Of a DNA stretch of 64,000 nt, positions 1 through 6,244 are shown piece after piece. Source of the stretch: a virus; IMG/VR virus record IMGVR_UViG_3300036715_002161, positions 62,001-126,000 of that record; one strand, written 5' to 3'. Position 1 is the stretch's first letter, and each line of letters opens with the position of its first letter. The translations under genes were made by a program, and so were the position numbers. The notes beneath the pieces were generated by a model. It did no database searches. It saw only the letters and a list, made by a program, of their open reading frames with translations, and had not been told where the DNA came from.

Positions 1-834
1 AGTATCAATATTTGATCCGGGAAGGGTATAACCGCTCTGCCAGGAGTCTTGACTTACTAATTCTCTCAAGTATTTAAAATCTGTATGCCTATAAATACAC
101 CCAGAGTCTAACCCGATGTCAATTCTGTGGTAATCAATATCTTTGGCATAGTAGATATTTTGTACCACAGAAAAAGCCGTGGCCGCAACCAAAACATTAA
201 TAGCCATAGTCTGATCCAGGTCAGCGCAGCTGGCCGTAGAAGTAGTCTCAACCATCTGATTAAAATAGTCTACATCCATATACAGAGAAGGTACTCTAAC
301 ACTAAAGGGGACACTCTTATTACTTATAAGTTTTTCCAAGATTTCTCCAGAGGCTTGACATGCACTTGGACTACTAGTCCCCATTACTTTTACCTGGCCA
401 TAATTATCTCCATTACCAGTATCTATGATTATGCCTACCACTGAATTGGCGGAAATCCATGCCTGAATATCTTTCCTAGAGGATACCGAGTCTACACATA
501 GTATGTGTAATGCTACTTCACCATACTCCATAGTATTAGACTGTGAATCTGTAATTGAGGTAGTCTCTGCCTTAATATTAATATCATAGGCTTTGGCATA
601 CCGAGCAGCTAATACCTCTGACTTATATTTACCGACGTCAGAAGTCACAAAATTTTGTCTACTTAAATTTTTAGCCTCTACAGTGTCAAAATCAAAAAGG
701 ACAATCTCCGGATTAATTACATGTGGCAGACTTTTAAGAAACTGAGCCACCAATGGAACCAGTCTAGAACCAGTTCCACCACATCCATGTATGTATACTT
801 TGTTAGGAAATAGGCTTGAAGTGTTATATATCAT
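1..834 (-). CDS. ThiF/E1-like activating enzyme, PRTRC type (3' end beyond window)
   Basis: The frame is open from an ATG at 834 to the window edge, 278 codons. An AGGAT ribosome site lies upstream and the gap to the JAB gene is 7 nt. The N-terminus is a Rossmann-type adenylation fold: HGCGGTGSR (residues 16-24) is the nucleotide loop, VLFDFDTVEAKNLSRQNF (45-62) carries the acidic and Arg/Asn residues of ThiF/MoeB/E1 enzymes, and Lys69/Lys71 follow. Cys203 in TASCADLDQ sits where E1-like proteins place the catalytic cysteine. Known of the family: these enzymes adenylate the C-terminal glycine of a ubiquitin-like protein and form a thioester. Inferred: it activates the 65-residue ubiquitin-like protein at the head of this operon and passes it to the E2-like protein. 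The resemblance to PRTRC ThiF proteins rests on my recall of the family and on the neighbours. The C-terminus is not seen. Confidence 0.88.
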   Translation of the reverse strand, partial: MIYNTSSLFPNKVYIHGCGGTGSRLVPLVAQFLKSLPHVINPEIVLFDFDTVEAKNLSRQNFVTSDVGKYKSEVLAARYAKAYDINIKAETTSITDSQSNTMEYGEVALHILCVDSVSSRKDIQAWISANSVVGIIIDTGNGDNYGQVKVMGTSSPSACQASGEILEKLISNKSVPFSVRVPSLYMDVDYFNQMVETTSTASCADLDQTMAINVLVAATAFSVVQNIYYAKDIDYHRIDIGLDSGCIYRHTDFKYLRELVSQDSWQSGYTLPGSNIDT

Positions 835-841
835 TTCTTAT

Positions 842-1837
842 TTATCCTATAAATCCGTTGGTCGCATAGTGTCTTCTGCCATTTTCTGTCAGATTCTGAT
901 AGGCTTCATTAATAATAAGTTTTAGATTTTCATCATTGTGATGATTGTCCATTACAAAATCAAGGGCATCTCCGATTATATATTCATAGTCATCATCCCC
1001 TAGTCCTACGGGATCAATGTCTTCCAGTCGTCTACGTCTACCACCATTATCAAAATCTACGGGAGGGATAATATAATCATCCTCTTGAAAGCCATACAGC
1101 TTAGAGCTTTCCTGGTCATAAAAAGGAGTGATCTGTCCGTATTTGGGGGGATAATTATGTGGCTCCGGAACAGAAATTTGATCTAGCCAGGTAGGATCGA
1201 TTTGTACTATGTCCAAAGAGGGTATCTCAAAGATCTCATCAACTTGTACTGGATAGTTAAGTTCACGGAAGTTGAACCGGAACACCATGGTAGGCTCCTT
1301 GTCCAGATTACCAATTACTCCTGAATAATAGATACAGCCTTTATCATTATTATTGTCTGTACCACTAAAGAAGCTACTCATTGTATTATGGGAGTGCATG
1401 TCTAAGACAATAATACTGCCTGATGGTAGAGTGCTTGCATCATACGAAAAAGATACTGCCGCCTTTGATACCGTCTGTTTCGGGACCGAGACATGATACC
1501 CCTTTTCTTTTGTCCATAAGACAAAACAGTGGGCTTCATATTCAGCCTTCTTATGAGTAATTACTTCTTTAAAAAACTTGGTGATTTGATGGAGAATAGA
1601 CTTTGGGATTTTGCCATCTGGTAAGAAGTTCAGTTCCTCTTTTAATTTGTCTCCGTCACCAACTGCTTCTGCCGGTAGGCTTGGGATTTTCAGGCGGACA
1701 CTACGACCACCTACCAGGTTTTGATGTTTTAGAAACCCATCAGAAGTCGTTACATAGATGGTTGAATAGGATCCGACTACATCTTTGAATTCATCTTCTG
1801 AACAAACACAGGAGACATATGGTACAAGAATTTTCAT
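842..1837 (-). CDS. JAB/JAMM domain protein (PRTRC system protein A-like)
   Basis: 331 residues. The JAMM zinc-peptidase signature HxH-x7-S-x2-D is complete: LDMHSHNTMSSFFSGTD gives His148, His150, Ser158 and Asp161, and Glu101 in AEYEAHCFVLW is the likely catalytic acid. The wording around it (EAHCFVLW, then the HSH block followed by a D/N-rich stretch) is what I recall from PRTRC system protein A. Family knowledge: JAB enzymes remove ubiquitin-like proteins from targets or trim their precursors. The gene lies between the E2-like and E1-like genes with gaps of 13 and 7 nt, so one transcript is likely. The C-terminal third (about 225-331) is acidic and arginine-rich, has no recognised fold, and may be a phage-specific extension. 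Confidence 0.87.
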   Translation of the reverse strand: MKILVPYVSCVCSEDEFKDVVGSYSTIYVTTSDGFLKHQNLVGGRSVRLKIPSLPAEAVGDGDKLKEELNFLPDGKIPKSILHQITKFFKEVITHKKAEYEAHCFVLWTKEKGYHVSVPKQTVSKAAVSFSYDASTLPSGSIIVLDMHSHNTMSSFFSGTDNNNDKGCIYYSGVIGNLDKEPTMVFRFNFRELNYPVQVDEIFEIPSLDIVQIDPTWLDQISVPEPHNYPPKYGQITPFYDQESSKLYGFQEDDYIIPPVDFDNGGRRRRLEDIDPVGLGDDDYEYIIGDALDFVMDNHHNDENLKLIINEAYQNLTENGRRHYATNGFIG

Positions 1838-1850
1838 TTTTAAGTCCTCG

Positions 1851-2618
1851 TCATGCTAATTGGTGTAAAGTTGGCAATATTTCACTCAGGTCATTCGCCA
1901 CAGGAGTTGGAGCTAGATGTGGACTATCCCGTAGCATATAGTACGGAAAGGTTTCGGCATCTTCTAGGATTTTATACCAGGAGGAAACATTGCCTCTGAA
2001 GGTAGTATCATTAATGGATAGGTCATCGTTGAAGGGAGTATCAAACAACATGGTGTAATAATAGTGAAGACCTTTTAAGTTTTTGGAAAATACTCTAGGA
2101 GTAGTATTGCCTCCGTAGCACATATGACCATCATTATATATATTAGAAAATGGGAGTATCCAAATATGTTTTAGATGATCTTTTTCTGTAGGTACTTGTT
2201 CTAGCAGCTCTACTGACTCGGCTCCAAGATCAGTACAAAAATATCTGATATCCTTTAGGTAATATGAGTTATCTGGTTTAATATCTAAGGTAAAGGATAA
2301 TATAATGTTTGGAGCCGCAACTTTATAAATGGTCTCGGGGTCGTAGCTCTTTTTGTATTTAAGGTCTTGTTTTTTTGCAGGGAAGTAGGTACTTAATTTT
2401 ATACCTTGAGTTGTCCTGGAAAATCGTATACAGTTTGGTGGTAGACTAAAAGCTTCTTCAGAATTTGGTTGAGCTACTTCCTTAGATACTGTTTTTAAAA
2501 AGTCATTAATAGAAATTATCTTGCTACTGGTACTGAGACTATTACCGGTGTCCACTTCGACACAATCTGTATACATTTTTATATTTATATATGGCTCGCT
2601 AATATTTTCTTCAGTCAT
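1851..2618 (-). CDS. E2-like conjugating protein (PRTRC system protein B-like)
   Basis: 255 residues; the start overlaps the 74-residue gene upstream. The core resembles PRTRC protein B / prokaryotic E2 family D: LPPNCIRFSRTTQGIKLSTY (59-78), a beta-rich middle, then LPFSNIYNDGHMCYGG (155-170). In this family the ...NV..DG.VC.G block holds the presumed thioester cysteine, here Cys167. No RING-like zinc module is present. Neighbours: JAB and E1-like genes directly downstream. Inferred role: accepts the ubiquitin-like protein from the E1-like enzyme and transfers it to a target. The target cannot be told from the sequence. The assignment rests on one strong motif plus context, with little similarity elsewhere. 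Confidence 0.75.
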   Translation of the reverse strand: MTEENISEPYINIKMYTDCVEVDTGNSLSTSSKIISINDFLKTVSKEVAQPNSEEAFSLPPNCIRFSRTTQGIKLSTYFPAKKQDLKYKKSYDPETIYKVAAPNIILSFTLDIKPDNSYYLKDIRYFCTDLGAESVELLEQVPTEKDHLKHIWILPFSNIYNDGHMCYGGNTTPRVFSKNLKGLHYYYTMLFDTPFNDDLSINDTTFRGNVSSWYKILEDAETFPYYMLRDSPHLAPTPVANDLSEILPTLHQLA

Positions 2619-2839
2619 ACAAAATCCCCTTCTATGAAGATGTTAACCATTTTTAGGCGGTTATTAATAACGCCTAGATTACTTCTACCTATTGTAAAAT
2701 CCCCAATTTCAAAGTCTATTAGTTGATTTAGTATTTCAAGGGAGGTTATCGTTTGTGATAAGTTTTCCATCAAGGCCAGACCTTTAGAGTATAGATCTTC
2801 TGAATCAACAAATCCCTTCTTTAGGTTACCTATATTCAT
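2615..2839 (-). CDS. small hypothetical protein in PRTRC-type operon
   Basis: 74 residues, translationally coupled on both sides: its ATG overlaps the stop of the 206-residue gene (ATGA) and its stop overlaps the start of the E2-like gene. Predicted mostly helical, with no cysteines, no signal and no motif I recognise. The coupling argues that it is a real member of the operon, possibly a small subunit or adaptor. Confidence 0.6.
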   Translation of the reverse strand: MNIGNLKKGFVDSEDLYSKGLALMENLSQTITSLEILNQLIDFEIGDFTIGRSNLGVINNRLKMVNIFIEGDFV

Positions 2840-3456
2840 TGTGTATCTACCGGGTTATAACGCATTCTAATTCTTAGGATATTTTGCATAGCTTTTATAA
2901 CCTCTGGAAAATACCACACATATCTATATGGGGTGAATGAACGGTTAGGGTTTAATGGTTTCATCAGTACTGATATACTCTGAGTATTAACATACTCGGC
3001 ATTTACAATACTTGCTGTTAGCGTTATCCCCAAAGTAGTAGATGCTTTTACCAACTTAGCAAGATACCTAACCATAGTCTCAGATCCTTTGGGCGACATT
3101 CTACCTAAAAACTGTATCTTTAGTGGTACTCCCCGATTAATATTAGGAGGAGAAATAATTACATTAGGCCTATGTGGGAAAGGTATATAAGTAAAAGCCC
3201 CTTGGTACGACTTTAAGGCCTGTGACCCAGCTATTTTAAGTAGGGAATAAAATGGATCACTCCACCCCGATAATGTATACCTTTGGTCTGCCGAGAACCC
3301 ATAGAAGGATTTAAAGTTTCTAGTCACAGCCTTTAATTCCAGTAGTCTACTAAAGGTAAATTTAACAAGAGACTCCGATATAAGTGCTGATTGTAATCTA
3401 CTTGAAAGGACATCTACTGCCCGTTTTCTTTTAAGTGGTATTGTTTCGTATATCAA
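2836..3456 (-). CDS. hypothetical protein in PRTRC-type operon
   Basis: 206 residues, basic (RIRMRY, KRKRA), without transmembrane segments or recognised motifs. The start is a TTG at 3456, supported by AGGGG seven bases upstream; no ATG is available nearby. It is the first gene after the terminator hairpin at 3484-3509, so it is expressed either by read-through of that terminator or from an unseen promoter. The downstream coupling (ATGA) puts it in one translation unit with the E2, JAB and E1 genes. It does not look like PRTRC D, E or F as I remember them. Confidence 0.6.
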   Translation of the reverse strand: MIYETIPLKRKRAVDVLSSRLQSALISESLVKFTFSRLLELKAVTRNFKSFYGFSADQRYTLSGWSDPFYSLLKIAGSQALKSYQGAFTYIPFPHRPNVIISPPNINRGVPLKIQFLGRMSPKGSETMVRYLAKLVKASTTLGITLTASIVNAEYVNTQSISVLMKPLNPNRSFTPYRYVWYFPEVIKAMQNILRIRMRYNPVDTQ

Positions 3457-3474
3457 TTCTTAACCCCTGGAAAA

Positions 3475-3509
3475 CTAAAAAAAACATTGACCTGGCCAGA
3501 GGTCAATGT
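3475..3509 (-). terminator. intrinsic terminator after ubiquitin-like gene
   Basis: A perfect 10-bp stem (3484-3493 with 3500-3509, loop 3494-3499) is followed on the minus strand by a run of T. It sits 23 nt after the ubiquitin-like gene and 19 nt before the next start, so it should end or attenuate transcription between them. Confidence 0.9.
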
Positions 3510-3531
3510 CCTTAAACTAAAAAAGTTTTTT

Positions 3532-3729
3532 TTAGCCTTTGGTACCCGTTTTTGCGCGGAAGGTGAATTCCACATTACCATCGGAGTCAGTCTCTTGACT
3601 TGCATCCATAGAGGCCATGCCGGGCACACCACCCTTCAGGTTGCGGACGATGTCGTCTACAGTATAGTGATCACCTGGAAGAGAATATGATTCGCCGGTC
3701 GTTGCAATGTTTACGGTAGTTGTTGCCAT
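3532..3729 (-). CDS. ubiquitin-like beta-grasp protein (PRTRC system protein C-like)
   Basis: 65 residues. The N-terminal strands, a short helix (VDDIVRNLKG) and the ending VEFTFRAKTGTKG fit a small ubiquitin-like protein. The C-terminal Y/F-TFR...GTKG ending is the hallmark I recall for PRTRC protein C, where the final glycine is the residue an E1 would adenylate. An AGGAA ribosome site precedes the ATG. It is first in the operon, behind a TTAGATA/GTATAAG promoter at 3794-3822, and is followed at once by a strong terminator, so it is probably made in excess of the enzymes, as expected for a modifier consumed by conjugation. There is no C-terminal extension to trim, so the JAB enzyme would act on conjugates instead of a precursor. 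Confidence 0.8.
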   Translation of the reverse strand: MATTTVNIATTGESYSLPGDHYTVDDIVRNLKGGVPGMASMDASQETDSDGNVEFTFRAKTGTKG

Positions 3730-3793
3730 GTTTTTAATTTCCTATAGGGTTAAGTAAAAAAGAAGAAAGACTAAATATCTTTCCTCTAAATTG

Positions 3794-3822
3794 CTTATAC
3801 CATGAAATTCAAAAATATCTAA
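3794..3822 (-). promoter_or_regulatory. phage promoter of TTAGATA-N15-GTATAAG class
   Basis: On the minus strand TTAGATA (3822-3816), 15 nt, then GTATAAG (3800-3794). The expected start is near 3787, giving a leader of about 57 nt to the ubiquitin-like gene. This is one of six exact copies of the bipartite element in the window. Confidence 0.75.
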
Positions 3823-3836
3823 TTCAAAAGGCCTAT

Positions 3837-3845
3837 GTTAAAATA
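3837..3845 (+). promoter_or_regulatory. GTTAAAATA late-gene element
   Basis: GTTAAAATA 4 nt before the ATG at 3850. The same 9-mer lies just before five other late start codons at almost the same distance, which helps to choose 3850 as the terminase start. It may be a late -10 element or an A-rich translation enhancer. Confidence 0.6.
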
Positions 3846-3849
3846 CGGC

Positions 3850-5460
3850 ATGACACAAAAGAAAGTGAAGTTAACTACTTCGCAGCTGGGCAGGGCAATA
3901 TTGTCCTTTAAGGGGAAACCCTTTTCCCTGGACGGCTATAAACCATTTACTGAAATATATGACTTTGACCCACCTCTGATGACGGTCAAGTGTTCCAGAC
4001 AGGTTGGTAAGACTCTATCCATTGGGGCCATCAAAGCCCTTAAGTGTATATCAAGGCCTTATTTCACCTCTCTGTATATTGCCCCATTGTCAGTCCAGGC
4101 CTCACGGTTTTCAACTACTTACCTAGACCCTTTCCTGAATTCCCCTCTGGTCAAGAAATACTATAGGGATACCAGTTCGAAGAAAAATGTCTTTGAAAAG
4201 ACATTGAATAATGGTTCTATAATGTTCTTGTCTTATGCCGAGTCCGAGGTAGACGCCGACCGAGTTCGAGGGGTGGCCGGAGATGCCCTTTCCGTAGATG
4301 AAGTTCAAGACGTCCAAGCCGAAGCCTTGCCTATCCTATATGAATCTTTGTCGGCCTCAGACTATGCCCTTAAGAGGCACTATGGTACTCCTAAGTCAGA
4401 ACAGAATACCTTAGAGGTACTGTTCAAAAAGGGGTCGGGTAGTGAGTGGTGTGTTAAATGTAATCATTGTAATCACTGGAACATTCCCTGGGACCATGAC
4501 AATTGTGTAGCCATCTGTAGTGGACTAGTAGGACCTATTTGTATTAAATGCTCTAACCTATTAGACGTAACCTCCGGAGGATGGATCTCGGCCAGACCAG
4601 ACCAAAACAAAGTACATGTGTCTATGCATATACCAAGGTTTATGCTGGAGTCTAGGGCCAACCCTAAAAAGTGGGGGGAACTACAACATGCCATAACAGA
4701 GTATTCTACCAGCAAGCTAGACAATGAAGTCTTTGGTATTGCCAGTGGCAGTGCTGGCCGTATTCTTTCTCAGAAAGAGGCGATGGAGTGCTGTAACCCA
4801 GAAGTCTCTGAATTTGATACTTGCTGGGCGATGGACTCTCGTGGTATAGTTGCAATTGCAGTAGGGGTAGACTGGTCTTTGGTAGGTAGTAAAGTTAGCC
4901 ATACGACAATTACTGTTGCCGGGTTTGATAGTACCGGTAAGCTGTACGTAATGTATGCCAAAAGAATAGATGAAAAAGATGTACAGAAACAGGTCCGGGA
5001 AGTAATTGACATTTATCGTAGATTTAACGCCCAGATTATTTGTAGCGACCGTGGAGTAGGTGTTATGCAGGGGCAATTAATTTCTCAGATTATAGGTTCT
5101 GACAAAGCTTATATGATACAATTAGGGGCAGCCAAAGTTCCATTGACCCTGGACCGTGCTGGCGGTTATATGTTCGCCGACAGGACAATGGCTATGGACT
5201 CCGTTATATTTAAGGCCAAGTTAGGCCGTTCTAAGTTGGAGACTCCAAGCTGGAATCTGATGTCTTCACCTTTTTGGTCAGATTGGCTTAATTGTTATGA
5301 TGAAGAAACCAGGTCAGGAAGAAAAGTTTATAGAAAGAATGACGGAACGACCGACGACCTGTTAATGTCAACGGCCTTCGCCAATATTGGATTTCAGATA
5401 ATGCAGGGCGACTTCACTTATCTGGATCAGCAAGACCCACATCAACTAGGAGATTTTTAA
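3850..5460 (+). CDS. terL: terminase large subunit
   Basis: 536 residues from the ATG at 3850. An in-frame ATG at 3835 exists, but the GTTAAAATA element falls inside that longer form. ATPase part: Walker A-like SRQVGKT (Lys54), Walker B ALSVDEVQD (Asp150/Glu151). A zinc-ribbon insert follows, CVKCNHC near 201-207 and CIKC near 231-234. RNase H-fold nuclease: VGVDWS (Asp341), IICSDRG, and NDGTTDD with the last acidic cluster. Role: packages DNA into the capsid through the portal and makes the packaging cuts. No small terminase, portal or capsid gene is in the window; these should lie elsewhere. The stop overlaps the next start (TAATG). Confidence 0.95.
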   Translation: MTQKKVKLTTSQLGRAILSFKGKPFSLDGYKPFTEIYDFDPPLMTVKCSRQVGKTLSIGAIKALKCISRPYFTSLYIAPLSVQASRFSTTYLDPFLNSPLVKKYYRDTSSKKNVFEKTLNNGSIMFLSYAESEVDADRVRGVAGDALSVDEVQDVQAEALPILYESLSASDYALKRHYGTPKSEQNTLEVLFKKGSGSEWCVKCNHCNHWNIPWDHDNCVAICSGLVGPICIKCSNLLDVTSGGWISARPDQNKVHVSMHIPRFMLESRANPKKWGELQHAITEYSTSKLDNEVFGIASGSAGRILSQKEAMECCNPEVSEFDTCWAMDSRGIVAIAVGVDWSLVGSKVSHTTITVAGFDSTGKLYVMYAKRIDEKDVQKQVREVIDIYRRFNAQIICSDRGVGVMQGQLISQIIGSDKAYMIQLGAAKVPLTLDRAGGYMFADRTMAMDSVIFKAKLGRSKLETPSWNLMSSPFWSDWLNCYDEETRSGRKVYRKNDGTTDDLLMSTAFANIGFQIMQGDFTYLDQQDPHQLGDF

Positions 5461-5879
5461 TGAGTAAAGAAGTAAAAGAAGAAGTAAAAGAGAACACCAA
5501 GTACAAAGAAGAAGATCTATTGGCTATCTTTGATACCCTTATGTTTGAAGGTAAGTATACTGAAGATGTAATGATTAAGGGCAAGCTTAAGGTGACGTTT
5601 AGGTCAATGTCTGCCAAAGATGTATCAGAGACTTCTGCCCTTCTGGACTCCAAGAACTATATCTTATATGAAACCATGCAGCAACAAAGAGCGTTACTCA
5701 ACCTGAGCCGCTGCCTTGACTTTTATAATCAAAAAGACTTGTCCACAATGACTTCTGATAATAAAATGGCATTCATTGAAGGCCTCCCTGCTGCAATGGT
5801 GGCTGCCTTGTCAGACTCTCTTGGGGAGTTCTCTGTCAAAGTTATGAAAGCCTGCGAGGTAGGTGAGAAAAATTTTTAA
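5460..5879 (+). CDS. tail assembly chaperone, short form
   Basis: 139 residues, very acidic/lysine-rich N-terminus (KEVKEEVKEN), no transmembrane segment. It lies between the terminase and the tape measure gene, and its last sense codons AAA AAT TTT form a slippery heptamer before TAA. A -1 shift there enters a frame open to 6241. This is the gpG/gpGT arrangement of many tailed phages, in which the short and long forms coat the tape measure protein during tail assembly. Sequence similarity to known chaperones is not obvious, which is normal for this family; position and frameshift carry the call. Confidence 0.85.
   Translation: MSKEVKEEVKENTKYKEEDLLAIFDTLMFEGKYTEDVMIKGKLKVTFRSMSAKDVSETSALLDSKNYILYETMQQQRALLNLSRCLDFYNQKDLSTMTSDNKMAFIEGLPAAMVAALSDSLGEFSVKVMKACEVGEKNF
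5870..5876 (+). other. programmed -1 frameshift slippery site A AAT TTT
   Basis: The heptamer X XXY YYZ = A AAT TTT lies exactly in the zero frame, one codon before the TAA at 5877-5879. After slippage the next codon is TTA at 5876, and the frame stays open to 6241. Confidence 0.88.
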
Positions 5880-6241
5880 AACAGTCGTGGGCCATTAGCC
5901 GACTTAAATTATATACCTCTGGAATAAAACCTCCACCTCTTGGAAGCCCCCAAGATATAGTCCTTAGAAAGTTTGATCTTATACAGGAAGAGAAGCAGGT
6001 TATATTAAATAAGATAATGACTCAACACATTATTAGTCAAAGTAGGGGGGATTCTTTTGTCTCCTCTATTAAGAAGCTGTGGAGTCATTATGTTAGTTTG
6101 GCCTATGGTATAGAAGACAAGTCAGTAGATGAGGAAGTGGCTATGCGTCATGAATATGATTTCTTCAAACATCTACGTCCAGTAATGTCTAAGACCGCAG
6201 AAGGTATAACGGTAGTCAAAGGTCTGCTAGGGTTAAAATAA
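5876..6241 (+). CDS. tail assembly chaperone, -1 frameshift extension
   Basis: This -1 frame segment begins at the slippery site and encodes 121 residues, so the fusion with the upstream gene is about 260 residues. Codons 5876-6016 have no stop and include LKQSWAISRLKLYTSG and PPLGSPQDIVLRKFDLIQEE. An internal ATG at 6017 (MTQHIIS) with no good ribosome site would give a 74-residue product; I read it as internal to the extension. In lambda-type systems the extension recruits the major tail protein while the common part binds the tape measure. The gene ends 3 nt before the tape measure ATG, and GTTAAAATA overlaps its stop. Confidence 0.85.
   Translation, partial: LKQSWAISRLKLYTSGIKPPPLGSPQDIVLRKFDLIQEEKQVILNKIMTQHIISQSRGDSFVSSIKKLWSHYVSLAYGIEDKSVDEEVAMRHEYDFFKHLRPVMSKTAEGITVVKGLLGLK
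6232..6240 (+). promoter_or_regulatory. GTTAAAATA late-gene element
   Basis: The element overlaps the chaperone stop codon and lies 4 nt before the tape measure ATG at 6245. No Shine-Dalgarno sequence is present here. Confidence 0.6.
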
Positions 6242-6244
6242 AGT

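Noticed and set aside
127-444. Open plus-strand frame of 105 codons
   Set aside because: It runs antisense inside the E1-like gene, which has a full motif set and a better ribosome site.
6017-6241. Separate 74-residue gene starting at the ATG at 6017
   Set aside because: The same frame is open back to the slippery site at 5870-5876, so it is better read as the frameshift extension.
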